Source: Bacteroidales bacterium (lineage in GTDB: Bacteria > Bacteroidota > Bacteroidia > Bacteroidales > JAADJA01). From it: 64,000 bases of DNA. How positions within the stretch are numbered: position 1 is the stretch's first letter; each line of letters starts with the position of its first letter. The notes below the pieces were generated by a model. That model saw nothing but the letters and a program-made list of their open reading frames with translations, was not told where the DNA came from and searched no databases. The stretch spans positions 68,839 to 132,838 of the forward strand of contig JAGQVE010000008.1 in the NCBI GenBank assembly GCA_020438105.1, in the 5' to 3' direction. Positions 20,164-29,608 of this stretch are shown here, one piece after another. The translations under genes and the position numbers were made by a program.

Positions 20164-21152
20164 TTTTTATCCTTATCGCTGAAGTATTTCATAAACTGCA
20201 CCCTTTCAAACGCAGCGGGATTGCCGATTTTGGCCTGGCTCATTTTACCCCTGAAATCATCTATTTTTTCAAAATTGTGATTGATCATCCACTTCTTGAT
20301 GTCTTTCAGCATGTTCTGGATTTTTTCGGGACCATTATTATAAATGGTGGAAACTGTTTGCACGGCATTGGCACCTGCCAGTAATTGTTTTACCACGGCA
20401 TTACCATCATGAATGCCCGTAGAGGCTGCTAAATCGCAAGAAACGCGATTGGCCATGATGGCGATCCAACGCAATGAAATGGTCATCTCATCAGGATGAC
20501 TCAGTACATTGGAGGAGGTAACTTCCATTTTGTTAATGTCAAAATCAGGGCTGTAAAAGCGGTTAAAGAGCACCAATCCTGCTATTCCCGTTTCCGACAG
20601 TTTCTTGATCATCAATGCCAGGTTTGAAAAGTAATAGCTGATTTTTAAGGCAATGGGAATTTTAATCCGTTCTTTAAGCCTTTCGATGATGTCAAAATAA
20701 AGTTTTTCGTTTTCCTCGGGAGTGGTATTAAGATTAGACGGAAGTAAAAACAAATTCACCTCGAGAGCATCTGCCCCGGCTTCCTGCAGCTCTTTCGCGA
20801 AATTGGTCCATTCGTGTTTCGAAGAGCAGTTTACACTTGCAATAACCGGTATATCTACTGCTTTTTTAGCACTTGCGATCAGTTCCACATATTTATTAAT
20901 ATTTTGTTCTTTGATCCTGTAATCAAGATAATCCAGAAATTCATCCTTATAACGGTTTGGTGCTTCTTCAGCAACTATTTTTTCGTATTCAAGTGTGATC
21001 TCTTCTTCAAAAATCGACTTGAGAACCACGGCTCCGGCGCCATTGTCTTCCAGTTTTTTTATTTTATCGCTGTTGTCAGTAAGTCCTGAACTTCCAACGA
21101 TAATGGGGTTTTTCAAGGATAATCCCAGGTAATTTGTTTTCAGGTCAACCAT
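20160..21152 (-). CDS. Dihydroorotate dehydrogenase-like FMN protein
   Basis: This 330-residue TIM-barrel flavoprotein is related to class 1 dihydroorotate dehydrogenases. Visible features are the N-terminal TNYLGLSLKNPIIVGSSGLT, the strand IPVIASVNCSS near residue 105, and the phosphate-binding end with AASTGIHDGNAVVKQLLAGA near residue 245. The family is often annotated as dihydroorotate dehydrogenase-like; it differs from PyrD and is commonly found beside other pyrimidine genes, so its electron acceptor and substrate cannot be read from sequence. No other pyr gene is near it here. Cytoplasmic. Confidence 0.8.
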   Translation of the reverse strand: MVDLKTNYLGLSLKNPIIVGSSGLTDNSDKIKKLEDNGAGAVVLKSIFEEEITLEYEKIVAEEAPNRYKDEFLDYLDYRIKEQNINKYVELIASAKKAVDIPVIASVNCSSKHEWTNFAKELQEAGADALEVNLFLLPSNLNTTPEENEKLYFDIIERLKERIKIPIALKISYYFSNLALMIKKLSETGIAGLVLFNRFYSPDFDINKMEVTSSNVLSHPDEMTISLRWIAIMANRVSCDLAASTGIHDGNAVVKQLLAGANAVQTVSTIYNNGPEKIQNMLKDIKKWMINHNFEKIDDFRGKMSQAKIGNPAAFERVQFMKYFSDKDKN

Positions 21153-21229
21153 ATTAATTGTTTTTGTTGGTGAAGTGGATTACAAAAATAAAAATAAATG
21201 GTTATCGTGCAAGAGAGATATTGAGGAGT

Positions 21230-21305
21230 GTTGCTGGTTGCTGCCCGCCCGGACGACTCCGGGTGGACGGGGTTGCTGGCTGCTGGCTGCTGGCAACTGG
21301 TTGTT
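21230..21305. repeat. Heptameric array, GGYTGCT type
   Basis: Two GTTGCTG units (21230-21243) and five 7-bp units (21271-21305: GGTTGCT, GGCTGCT, GGCTGCT, GGCAACT, GGTTGTT) flank a GC-rich segment with short inverted repeats (CCCG/CGGG). The array fills most of the 192-base gap before the dihydroorotate-dehydrogenase-like gene. Confidence 0.7.
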
Positions 21306-21344
21306 TTTATTTTAAAGAAGAGGGATGGATTGCTTCAGTATGAT

Positions 21345-22313
21345 TTATTCCTCTTTTAGCAATTCCGCAATGATATCCTCAACCTTAATTCCTTCGGCTT
21401 CCGATTTGTAATTACGAACGATACGGTGACGCAAAACGGTGGTGGCTACGGCCTGCACATCAGCAATGTCGGGCGAATATTTGCCTTGAATGGCCGCATG
21501 ACATTTAGCCCCGATGATCAGAAATTGCGAAGCCCTGGGACCTGCACCCCACGTGAGGTAATTATTGGCCCACGGATGAGCATCTTTGGTTCCGGGGCGG
21601 GTTTTTGATGCCAGTTTTACCGCATACTCAAATACATTATCCGTAACTGGTATCCTGCGAATTAGATTCTGGAAATAAACGATTTCATCCGCATGCAAAA
21701 CCACGTCTACTTCAGCCGTTGTGTCTTTTGTGGTGGCTTTAACTACGTTAACTTCCTCAGCAAAAGAGGGGTAATCGAGCCAGATATTAAACATAAACCG
21801 GTCGAGCTGAGCCTCAGGCAGGGGATAGGTTCCTTCCTGTTCAATAGGGTTTTGTGTGGCCAGTACAAAAAAGGGTTCCTGCAATGTATATCTTTTTCCG
21901 GCCACGGTTACCGCTTTCTCCTGCATAGCTTCCAGAAGGGCAGATTGTGTTTTAGGAGGAGTACGGTTAATTTCATCGGCCAGGATGATATTGGCAAAAA
22001 CAGGTCCGTTGATAAATCTGAAGTGCCTTGATTCGTCCAGTATTTCGGTACCGATGATGTCGGATGGCATCAGGTCGGGAGTAAACTGAATACGATTGTA
22101 GCTTAGTCCGAGAGCCTTTGAAATAGTATTTACAAGTAAGGTTTTGGCAAGGCCGGGAACCCCAACAAGCAGGCCATGTCCTTTACTGAAAATAGCGATC
22201 AGCACATCCTGAACAACACGATCCTGTCCGATAATTACTTTAGCAATTTCCTTTCTCAGGGTTTCGTATTTTTTTACAAACGCATCTACAGCTTCTACAT
22301 CAGATTTATACAT
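21345..22313 (-). CDS. MoxR-family AAA+ ATPase
   Basis: This 322-residue AAA+ ATPase has Walker A GVPGLAKT (about residue 54), Walker B IILADEINRTPPKTQSALLE, the sensor segment FFVLATQNPIEQEGTYPLPEA and an arginine-finger region QLDRFMF. MoxR proteins act as chaperone-like ATPases that insert cofactors or remodel partners carrying von Willebrand A domains. In many Bacteroidota moxR is followed by bat genes. Here the downstream neighbour is a dihydroorotate-dehydrogenase-like gene, so any vWA partner is elsewhere. It follows the surA-like gene by 61 bases on the same strand. Confidence 0.92.
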   Translation of the reverse strand: MYKSDVEAVDAFVKKYETLRKEIAKVIIGQDRVVQDVLIAIFSKGHGLLVGVPGLAKTLLVNTISKALGLSYNRIQFTPDLMPSDIIGTEILDESRHFRFINGPVFANIILADEINRTPPKTQSALLEAMQEKAVTVAGKRYTLQEPFFVLATQNPIEQEGTYPLPEAQLDRFMFNIWLDYPSFAEEVNVVKATTKDTTAEVDVVLHADEIVYFQNLIRRIPVTDNVFEYAVKLASKTRPGTKDAHPWANNYLTWGAGPRASQFLIIGAKCHAAIQGKYSPDIADVQAVATTVLRHRIVRNYKSEAEGIKVEDIIAELLKEE

Positions 22314-22374
22314 ATCTTTTTGAATAGTTATCGGTTAATGAAACACCGGATAGGCCTTCGGGTTCATTTTTAAT

Positions 22375-23784
22375 TTACAATGTCCAGTTTTTCGAAAAAG
22401 TGCAATCCTGGTAATTTTCGTTGACTTTTACGTAGGTATTTTTAACCTTTTCATTTACCCACTTAAGCAATTCGTCCTGCTTTTTTTTCTCAAGTGCCCA
22501 TTCCTGGATTTTGTCATAATCCTGTTTCAAATTGGCTTTGTGTGGTTCAGTCCTGTCTTTAACATAAAGAATGCGGTAAGCATCTTTCCCTTCCTGTGTC
22601 TGAAACTGAACGGGAGCCGAAATTTCACCCACTTCGAGTTTATCGATCACGAAAAATACCTTGGGATCTAATTGATCTGATTCAAAAAGTGAGGTATTGG
22701 TCATGGGGTTGAGCACCAATCCGCCGTTGTTTTTACTTGGATCTTCAGAGAACTCCTGCACGGCTTCATCAAATGTAAATTTCCCTTCTTCAATCAGGTT
22801 TGCAATGCTGTCGAGCTCAACTTTAGCTTTGGCCAGGTCGAGTGGTGATACTTTCGGACGAAGTAAAATATGCCTCACATTTACGTATTCGCCGCGTCGT
22901 TCAATCAACTGAAGGATATGAAAACCGGCATCTGTTTTAATAATATCTGAAACCTCATTTTTTTCTTTTAATGAAAATGCCGCAGCCTCAAATTCAGGAT
23001 ACATTTCACCACGACCAAATAACCCGAGTTCTCCCCCTTGTTTTGAACTTCCGGGATCCTCTGAATAAAGAATAGCAAGGGTTGCAAAGTTTTCACCATT
23101 TAAAACCCGGTATCGGATTTCCTGTAATTTATTTTTCACCCGTTCAATTTCTTCATCATTCACCGGCGGAAGTTTTACTATTTGAGCAAGTCGCACTTCC
23201 GAGTTTATAAATGGGATGCTGTCTTCGGGGATGTCTTTGTAAAATTGCCTGATTTCGGTAGGAGTGATTTTAACATCTGTCGTGATTGATTGTTGAACGT
23301 TCTCTACAAGCATCATTTCCCGAACTTGTTCCCTCAGCTCTTCTTTAAATTCAACAACTGATTTTTGATAAAACTCTTCAAATTTTTCTTTGGATCCCAG
23401 CAATGAAATATAATATCTTAATCGCCTGTCGAGCTCCGATTCAACCTGGCCATCTGTTACCTCAACACTATCAAGCTCGGCCTGGTTGAGCAGCAGCTTT
23501 TGGTAGATCATATTTTCCAGCATGTCGCATTTCATTTTCTGCGGATCTGCCGGAACACCTTCTTGCATGGTATATTGGAGGTATTGGGCTTCGAGTTCCG
23601 AATACTGAACGATATTGCCTCCAACTGTGGCAATAACTTCATCAATAATAACACCTTTGGGAGCTTCCTGATCCTGGGCTGAAATGTTTGTGGAGAAGAT
23701 CGTCATAATAATTATCAAAGCCAGTACTGGCAAGCTGATAACTATGCTTTGACTATTTTTTCGTTTTATCATATTGATTAGCAT
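22375..23784 (-). CDS. SurA-like periplasmic peptidyl-prolyl isomerase/chaperone
   Basis: The protein has 469 residues with an N-terminal export signal (hydrophobic [20 protein letters not shown], cleavage about residue 36). A SurA-type N-terminal chaperone region follows ([23 protein letters not shown], then [17 protein letters not shown]). Two parvulin-type rotamase domains come next (about 185-285 and 295-400), with the signature segments [24 protein letters not shown] and [13 protein letters not shown]. It should fold outer-membrane and T9SS cargo proteins in the periplasm. It is third in a run of three related genes. The ATG at 23772 is an alternative start. Confidence 0.88.
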   Translation of the reverse strand: MLINMIKRKNSQSIVISLPVLALIIIMTIFSTNISAQDQEAPKGVIIDEVIATVGGNIVQYSELEAQYLQYTMQEGVPADPQKMKCDMLENMIYQKLLLNQAELDSVEVTDGQVESELDRRLRYYISLLGSKEKFEEFYQKSVVEFKEELREQVREMMLVENVQQSITTDVKITPTEIRQFYKDIPEDSIPFINSEVRLAQIVKLPPVNDEEIERVKNKLQEIRYRVLNGENFATLAILYSEDPGSSKQGGELGLFGRGEMYPEFEAAAFSLKEKNEVSDIIKTDAGFHILQLIERRGEYVNVRHILLRPKVSPLDLAKAKVELDSIANLIEEGKFTFDEAVQEFSEDPSKNNGGLVLNPMTNTSLFESDQLDPKVFFVIDKLEVGEISAPVQFQTQEGKDAYRILYVKDRTEPHKANLKQDYDKIQEWALEKKKQDELLKWVNEKVKNTYVKVNENYQDCTFSKNWTL

Positions 23785-23825
23785 ATCGTATTAACCTTAT
23801 CCTGTCAAAAAAAGTATGGTCCTGA

Positions 23826-24662
23826 TCAATAAATTTCAAAATCGTTGTTTTCGATGGCTGATTGTAAAACCTCATCCCGCATATCATTAACTAACTTGAG
23901 TTTTCTTTGATTGATGATTATCTGACGAATGTTTTCCTTTTCAAAACTCAATGGTGAAACTCCGTCTTTGATTACATAATCCTGAATATGTACAAAATAT
24001 ATCCAGGGTTCTTCCTGAATTTCAATTGTTCTGTGATTCTGCAGATATGCTTCCCGGTTATAGGTATTTATTGGTACATGTTTCAGTACATCCTCAAAAC
24101 GTATCCATACTTCATCATTCAAAAAATACAGATTGGCATATTTTTCAATGTATTTATCAAGTGAGTCACGGTCTTCAGGTACCTGTGAATAAAAAAAACG
24201 GCGCACTTTCCGCAATGCCTCCTGGTCTTCGTCAAATCTTGCATAAAAGGCCTTTACAATGTCATCTTTAAGCTGAAAATTACCAATGTTTGCATTGTAA
24301 TAATCTTCAATCTGTTTGTCGGTGACCACCGTATCCAGCTCCTGCTGAATCAGCTTTGCTTCGTATTTATATATGATCAGGGAGTTCCTGTAATCCTCCA
24401 GTTGTTTTTTAAAAGTAAGTTCTTCTTCCGGAAGATTTTTTTCAGCTTTATCAATTACAAGTTTTTCCTGTACCCAATTATTGATGAAATTGCGGGCCAG
24501 CATAATACTGTCCTTTACGCTGGTTCCGGGCCCAATCACCCCTTTCAGATCCGACTCATAAAGATATTCACCATGTACCCTGGCCAATACATTTTCGGAA
24601 CTTTTGTCGCCGTTCCAGCAGGAACTAAGTGCAATAAGCAGCAGCCAAAGGTACTTTTTCAA
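23826..24662 (-). CDS. SurA-N-like lipoprotein without a clear rotamase domain
   Basis: This 278-residue lipoprotein (MKKYLWLLLIALSSC, Cys15) has a mature part that begins VLARVHGEYLYESDLKGVI, the same pattern as the SurA/PpiC N-terminal chaperone region (A-VNG..I...DL). A helical segment rich in Lys/Glu follows. The central part, where a parvulin domain is expected, lacks the usual FSxDxxSxxxGGxLGxF signature, so it is probably a chaperone-only relative. It sits between the two parvulin genes (41 bases to the next, 12 bases from the previous), a context that supports a shared role in outer-membrane protein folding. Confidence 0.7.
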   Translation of the reverse strand: MKKYLWLLLIALSSCWNGDKSSENVLARVHGEYLYESDLKGVIGPGTSVKDSIMLARNFINNWVQEKLVIDKAEKNLPEEELTFKKQLEDYRNSLIIYKYEAKLIQQELDTVVTDKQIEDYYNANIGNFQLKDDIVKAFYARFDEDQEALRKVRRFFYSQVPEDRDSLDKYIEKYANLYFLNDEVWIRFEDVLKHVPINTYNREAYLQNHRTIEIQEEPWIYFVHIQDYVIKDGVSPLSFEKENIRQIIINQRKLKLVNDMRDEVLQSAIENNDFEIY

Positions 24663-24674
24663 GTTGCGTTAGTT

Positions 24675-26657
24675 TTATTCAACGATTGATTGCAGAATAT
24701 CTTCATGCACCTCAATGGTGTATTTATTGCGGAGTTCTTCAATCCATTTCTTTTCGAGGTACTCCTGGTAACCTGCGGTAATGAGGCCGCGGGCTTCATC
24801 AAAGGTTTTTGCTTCAGGTGATACTTTACCATGAACGATCACAAACACGGTTCTGCCTTTGTCTTTCATGTTTTCGCTTACACCTTTTTTCCATTTTACC
24901 TGATCGATGATCTTGTTTTCTTCTTTCTGATATTTCTTCCGCTCAATGCGAACTACATCCAACGAGTCACCATTGATGGTTGCTAATATTTCATCATCTG
25001 TTTTTCCAGCTTCGGCCAAAGATTTTGCCTGTGGCAGGTAATTGGTATCCAAAACTGTTACGAGCGAAGCATCCAGCCTTGTATCCCACATGAAATCTTT
25101 TTGGTGTTCGTTGTAATAATTCTGAAGTCCAACGGTATCTTTGCCAGCGTATGACCATATTTTGTCGTTGGTCAACTCAAACAACAGGATGCCATCGCGG
25201 TATTCTTTTACAATGGCTTTGAACTCAGGATATTTTTCTTCCAGTTTACTGTCTTCGTAAGCTTTGCATTTTTCTTCACTGAATTCTTTGAATTTTTTGT
25301 TCACGAATTCTTTGTAATTTTCCTGCTGACCAATGTTTTGTTTACTCATTATATACTCAGCAAACATTTGCTGGCTGTACTTAGTATCTCCCAGAGACAT
25401 CACCGGCTTACTCAGGTCGGCATCTGCAGGAGCACTCCATTCACCTTTGAAAATGGTCGAGTCCATGAGATCATAGATTTTCTCCATGTTTTTGGGGTAT
25501 TCTTTGTAGCCATATTCCTTTTTAATATCGCGAATGATCACCTCTTGGCTCTTTTGTGCACGGCGATCTTTTTCAAGCCTTTTCTCCATCTCATCTTTTA
25601 CTTCATCGAAAGGCTGCAAACCTGACTTGCTGATAAGTTTGATGATATGCCAACCGTAACTGGTGAGTACCGGCTCAGAAATATCCCCTGAGTCGCTCAT
25701 TTGGCCAATGGCCTGAATAAATTCAGGAACCATGCGGTTTACATTGAATTTTGGAAGAATTCCACCCCGGCTGGCAGAACCTTTATCGTCGGAAAATTCT
25801 TTAACAAGATCTTCAAACTGTTCACCCTGCTGGATTCTGCCGTATAAATTCCAGGCTTCTTCTTTAATGGCTGTGGAATCGGCGGCAGTTGCATTTTCCG
25901 GCATTTGTAAAAACAAGTGGGCTGCTTCAATGGAACCCTGTGCCGGGATTTTATCAGTAAGTTTAATAATATGATACCCAAAATCGGAACGAACGGGATT
26001 TGAAACTTCCCCTACCTGCAGGTTGTAAGCTCCAGTTTCAAAAGGATAAACCATATCAAATACGCTGAAATAACCAAGATCGCCACCATTACCGGGCATC
26101 ATTCTTCCACCTCTTTGTCCTTCCCGGTCACGTGCTGAAGGATCTTCCGATACGTCCCTGGCAACTTTGGCGAAATCTTCTCCTGCCATAATTCTCTTTT
26201 GTGCATCCATTGCTTTGTTCCATGCTACCAGTGTATCTTCAGGCATGGCATTCGGCCCTACCCTGAAAAGGATATGACTGGCGCGGATATCAAATTTTTT
26301 CCTTTCGTATGCTTCTTTCAGCATCTCCTCCATAATCTCATCATTTACAAAGTAAGGCTCGGCCAGTTGTTTACGGTATCCAGCCAATTCATCCTTAAAA
26401 GCCTGAACGGTGTCCAATCCCTGGTTTTCGGCCTCTTTAACCTTGAGTTTAAAATTGATATAAAGATCCAAATACTCCTCAATCGATTTTTTACTCATTG
26501 CATTTTCCTGGTTGTTGTTCTTTTTGTAAACATACATGAACTCGTCAACAGATACATCTTCCCCATCGATGGTTAAAAGTGATCGGTTGTCCTGAGCATA
26601 ACTTCCCATGCTAAAAAGCAGGGCCAATGTCATCACCAATAATCTTAAGCTGTTCAT
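24675..26657 (-). CDS. Periplasmic PpiD/SurA-like peptidyl-prolyl isomerase, two parvulin domains
   Basis: This 660-residue exported protein has a signal peptide of about residues 1-21, ending GSYAQ. An N-terminal chaperone region (DVSVDEFMYVYKKNNNQ) is followed by two parvulin domains. The first, about 125-235, carries VSEDPSARDREGQRGG and GGDLGYFSVFDMV. The second, about 240-345, carries FSDDKGSASRGGILPKF. A long C-terminal part (about 350-660) looks like a third, degenerate SurA-type region. It is the first gene of the three-gene chaperone cluster and has its own -7 box. Family knowledge indicates proline isomerisation and chaperoning of exported proteins. Confidence 0.87.
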   Translation of the reverse strand: MNSLRLLVMTLALLFSMGSYAQDNRSLLTIDGEDVSVDEFMYVYKKNNNQENAMSKKSIEEYLDLYINFKLKVKEAENQGLDTVQAFKDELAGYRKQLAEPYFVNDEIMEEMLKEAYERKKFDIRASHILFRVGPNAMPEDTLVAWNKAMDAQKRIMAGEDFAKVARDVSEDPSARDREGQRGGRMMPGNGGDLGYFSVFDMVYPFETGAYNLQVGEVSNPVRSDFGYHIIKLTDKIPAQGSIEAAHLFLQMPENATAADSTAIKEEAWNLYGRIQQGEQFEDLVKEFSDDKGSASRGGILPKFNVNRMVPEFIQAIGQMSDSGDISEPVLTSYGWHIIKLISKSGLQPFDEVKDEMEKRLEKDRRAQKSQEVIIRDIKKEYGYKEYPKNMEKIYDLMDSTIFKGEWSAPADADLSKPVMSLGDTKYSQQMFAEYIMSKQNIGQQENYKEFVNKKFKEFSEEKCKAYEDSKLEEKYPEFKAIVKEYRDGILLFELTNDKIWSYAGKDTVGLQNYYNEHQKDFMWDTRLDASLVTVLDTNYLPQAKSLAEAGKTDDEILATINGDSLDVVRIERKKYQKEENKIIDQVKWKKGVSENMKDKGRTVFVIVHGKVSPEAKTFDEARGLITAGYQEYLEKKWIEELRNKYTIEVHEDILQSIVE

Positions 26658-26702
26658 TTTTAAAAATATATTTCAGTTTTTTTAATTACGCTTTTCGAGG
26701 CG

Positions 26703-26710
26703 CAAAGATA
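26703..26710 (-). promoter_or_regulatory. -7 box of the periplasmic chaperone cluster
   Basis: TATCTTTG matches TAnnTTTG; start expected near 26696, about 39 bases before the ATG at 26657. A TTTG lies upstream but at a 15-base spacing, shorter than usual. Confidence 0.5.
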
Positions 26711-26790
26711 GGTTTTTAATCAGAACAAAATCCGCCACAGGAAAGCGAAATTTTAGTTTTTTGAATTTTTAACAAAAGGGGGGAAGGGGG

Positions 26791-26946
26791 GAATTGGTTG
26801 AACTGGTTAAATTTGGTAAATTGGTAAATTGGTAAATTGGTTGAATTGGGTAAATTGGTTGATCCCGATAGCTGTCGGCAGGGAAAATTTGTAGAGTTGG
26901 TTAATCCTGATAGCTATCGGCAGAGAGAATTTGTTGAAAGTTGTCA
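26791..26946. repeat. ttgaattgg/ggtaaatt array with GATAGCTATC palindromes
   Basis: Imperfect 8-9 bp units (GGTTGAACT, three GGTAAATT, GGTTGAATT) run to about 26870. Two near-palindromes of the form CCCGATAGCTGTCGGCAGGG and CCTGATAGCTATCGGCAG (about 26873 and 26907) follow. The same combination occurs at 31904-31970. With the adjacent heptad array this accounts for most of the 414-base gap between the chaperone cluster and guaB; I see no gene there. Confidence 0.75.
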
Positions 26947-26965
26947 ACCAGAATTATGAAAGGAC

Positions 26966-27068
26966 AAACTCAAAACTCAGAACCCAGAACTCAGAACCCG
27001 GAACCTGCCTGCCGCCTGGCTGCCGGTAGGCAGGGCAGACAGGCCCTGAACTCAAAACTCAGAACCCA
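26966..27068. repeat. Heptameric array, RAACYCA type, interrupted
   Basis: Six 7-bp units (26966-27007: aaactca, aaactca, gaaccca, gaactca, gaacccg, gaacctg) and three more (27048-27068) flank a 40-base GC-rich insert (27008-27047) containing inverted repeats around CTGCCGGTAGGCAG. The array ends 3 bases before the guaB stop codon. Confidence 0.8.
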
Positions 27069-27071
27069 CCC

Positions 27072-28541
27072 CTACCTGCTATAATTCGGGGCTTCCCTGG
27101 TAATGGTTATATCGTGGGGATGACTTTCCGTTACACCGGCGGTGGTGATCTTAATGAATTTGGCTTTTTGCAAATCGGCAATGTTCCCTGAACCGGTATA
27201 GCCCATGCCGGCACGCAGCCCGCCTACCATTTGGTGGATCACTTCGGATAGTCCGCCTTTGAATGGAACACGGCCAACAATTCCTTCCGGAACCAGTTTT
27301 TTAATATCGTCTTCCACATCCTGGAAATAACGGTCTTTGGAACCTTTCTGCATCGCTTCGATGGAGCCCATTCCGCGGTATGTTTTATATTTTCTTCCTT
27401 CCAAAATGATGGTTTCTCCGGGTGATTCATCCACTCCGGCAAAAAGTGATCCGGCCATGATGGAATGTGCGCCGGCAGCAATGGCTTTAACAATATCACC
27501 GGTATAACGAATTCCACCATCAGCAATTACCGGAATGCCTGTCCCTTCAAGTGCTTTCGCTACTTCATATACCGCTGTAAGTTGAGGTATACCAACACCG
27601 GCAATAATACGGGTAGTGCAAATGGAGCCCGGGCCAATCCCGACCTTTACCGCATCCACCCCAATTTTAGCCAGATCTTTGGCAGCCTCAGCAGTGCCAA
27701 TATTCCCAACTACCAATTGCAAATCAGGGAATGTCTTTTTTACTTTTCGGGCCATTTCCAAAACGCCTTCTGAATGACCATGCGCCGTATCAATAACCAC
27801 GGCATCCACCTGTGCATCCACAAGCGCTGCTACCCGGTCGAGCGTGTCGCGGGCAATACCAACCGCAGCAGCTACGCGTAAACGTCCGCGTTCGTCCTTG
27901 CAGGCATTGGGGCGTTGTTTGATCTTGATGATATCTTTATAGGTGATCAATCCCACCAATTTATTTTCCTTGTCGACAACCGGTAATTTTTCAATTTTAT
28001 TTTCCTGGAGAATATCGGCAGCTTTTTCAAAATCAGTAAACTCAGTGGTAGTTATGAGATTTTCACCGGTCATTACTTCTTCTATCCGCTTTTCATGATT
28101 TCTTTCAAAACGAAGATCGCGATTGGTGACAATACCCACCAGTGTATTTTGTTTGTCCACAACCGGGATACCGCCAATGCTGTATTCCTTCATCAGGTCG
28201 AGCGCATCCTGCACTGTGGCATTGCGATCGATGGTAACCGGATCAATGATCATTCCGTTCTCAGCCCTTTTTACCTTCCTTACCTCATTAGCCTGGTCGA
28301 TGATACGCATGTTTTTATGGATCACGCCAATACCGCCTTCCTGGGCAATGGCGATCGCCATCGTGTGTTCGGTAACGGTGTCCATCGCGGCTGAAACAAC
28401 GGGTATCTTGAGGGTGATTTTTTTAGTAAACTGGGTGGAGGTATCCACTTCGCGGGGAAGTACATTTGAATATGCTGGCAGTAAAAGCACATCGTCGTAT
28501 GTAAGCCCTTCACCTGCGAATTTATTGCTATCCTGGAACAT
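27072..28541 (-). CDS. guaB: IMP dehydrogenase
   Basis: GuaB oxidises IMP to XMP with NAD, the committed step of GTP synthesis. The protein has 489 residues, the usual length. The N-terminus [19 protein letters not shown] is typical. Two CBS domains (about 95-205) form the regulatory Bateman module. The catalytic loop [15 protein letters not shown] carries the active-site Cys, the IMP-binding segment is [21 protein letters not shown], and the flap contains [14 protein letters not shown]. Cytoplasmic tetramer. A repeat array abuts the stop codon. The gmk gene for the next stages of guanine nucleotide metabolism lies just across the divergent promoter region. Confidence 0.97.
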   Translation of the reverse strand: MFQDSNKFAGEGLTYDDVLLLPAYSNVLPREVDTSTQFTKKITLKIPVVSAAMDTVTEHTMAIAIAQEGGIGVIHKNMRIIDQANEVRKVKRAENGMIIDPVTIDRNATVQDALDLMKEYSIGGIPVVDKQNTLVGIVTNRDLRFERNHEKRIEEVMTGENLITTTEFTDFEKAADILQENKIEKLPVVDKENKLVGLITYKDIIKIKQRPNACKDERGRLRVAAAVGIARDTLDRVAALVDAQVDAVVIDTAHGHSEGVLEMARKVKKTFPDLQLVVGNIGTAEAAKDLAKIGVDAVKVGIGPGSICTTRIIAGVGIPQLTAVYEVAKALEGTGIPVIADGGIRYTGDIVKAIAAGAHSIMAGSLFAGVDESPGETIILEGRKYKTYRGMGSIEAMQKGSKDRYFQDVEDDIKKLVPEGIVGRVPFKGGLSEVIHQMVGGLRAGMGYTGSGNIADLQKAKFIKITTAGVTESHPHDITITREAPNYSR

Positions 28542-28566
28542 GATGCTGCGTTTTAAAAAATTGGCG

Positions 28567-28597
28567 CAAAGTTAGGAAAATATACTTTGCCCGAAAG
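28567..28597 (-). promoter_or_regulatory. guaB promoter
   Basis: TTTC (28594-28597), 19 bases, TAACTTTG (28567-28574): close to the TTTG-N19-TAnnTTTG consensus. The start is expected near 28560, about 20 bases before guaB. Confidence 0.6.
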
Positions 28598-28704
28598 TTA
28601 AATATCGAATCAAATGATATGCTTCCTCCTAATTATTAAAGAAAAAATCGACCAATAATATTGTTTTCAATCATTTGTTAAACAATAAACCAAACTTAAT
28701 TTCC

Positions 28705-28712
28705 TAAATTTG
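28705..28712 (+). promoter_or_regulatory. -7 box of the yicC-gmk operon
   Basis: TAAATTTG fits the consensus and lies 16 bases before the yicC ATG, so the leader should be only about 10 bases. No clear -33 element at the usual distance. Confidence 0.55.
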
Positions 28713-28728
28713 CCTCAAATAAATAAAT

Positions 28729-29604
28729 ATGATCAAATCCATGACCGGCTTTGGTAAAGCCGAGTGCGTTTATAACAACCGGAAGCTCATTATCGAGATC
28801 AAATCACTGAATAGTAAATTTACCGATATCAATGCCAGGATTCCCAATGGTTTTCGCGAAAAAGAATTCGAGTTTAGAAATAAACTGTCTGCTAAATTGC
28901 AGCGTGGAAAAATAGATTTTACCATTACCATTGAATCAAGTGGAGATGGTGCCAGTTATGCCATCAATCGCGACCTGGTGAAAAAATATTATTCAGAACT
29001 AAAAGCAATTTCTGGTGAGATTGATTTAGCTGGTTCGGAAAACATGCTGCAAGTGATTATGCGCATGCCCGATGTGATGGTTCCTTCGCGTGAAGAAATT
29101 TCCACGGAAGAATGGAATGCACTGCATGTGGCAATTGATCAGGCACTCGAACAGCTTGATGAATTCAGGGTGCAGGAAGGAGCCAGTCTGTTAAAGGATT
29201 TGATTTACCGAAACAACAAAATTCTGGAACTTCTTGAACAAGTTCCACCGTTCGAAAAAGACCGGATTGAAAACCTGAAAGCGAAGATCAAAAAGGATGT
29301 GTATGAAGTGGTGGATCAGGAAGATGTGGACAAAAACCGGTTTGAGCAGGAGTTGATCTATTACCTCGATCGGCTGGATATCACCGAAGAAAAGGTGCGC
29401 CTGAAAAAGCACTGCAAATATTTCCTGGATACCCTTGACGAGTCTGAATCGCAGGGCAAAAAGCTGGGGTTTATTTCCCAGGAGATTGGTCGGGAGATCA
29501 ATACCCTTGGTTCGAAAGCGTTGGATGCAAATATCCAAAAGCTGGTAGTGCAGATGAAGGACGAACTGGAAAAGATCAAAGAGCAACTTTACAATATTTT
29601 ATAA
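28729..29604 (+). CDS. YicC/YloC-family endoribonuclease
   Basis: The 291-residue protein starts with MIKSMTGFGKAE, the family's diagnostic N-terminus. The C-terminus (GKKLGFISQEIGREINTLGSKALD and then QMKDELEKIKEQLYNIL) is the DUF1732 region. YicC proteins are metal-dependent endoribonucleases involved in sRNA turnover and stationary-phase stress, according to work on the enterobacterial and Bacillus members. The gene is 4 bases upstream of gmk, a widespread arrangement, and forms an operon with it. Confidence 0.92.
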   Translation: MIKSMTGFGKAECVYNNRKLIIEIKSLNSKFTDINARIPNGFREKEFEFRNKLSAKLQRGKIDFTITIESSGDGASYAINRDLVKKYYSELKAISGEIDLAGSENMLQVIMRMPDVMVPSREEISTEEWNALHVAIDQALEQLDEFRVQEGASLLKDLIYRNNKILELLEQVPPFEKDRIENLKAKIKKDVYEVVDQEDVDKNRFEQELIYYLDRLDITEEKVRLKKHCKYFLDTLDESESQGKKLGFISQEIGREINTLGSKALDANIQKLVVQMKDELEKIKEQLYNIL

Positions 29605-29608
29605 TTAA

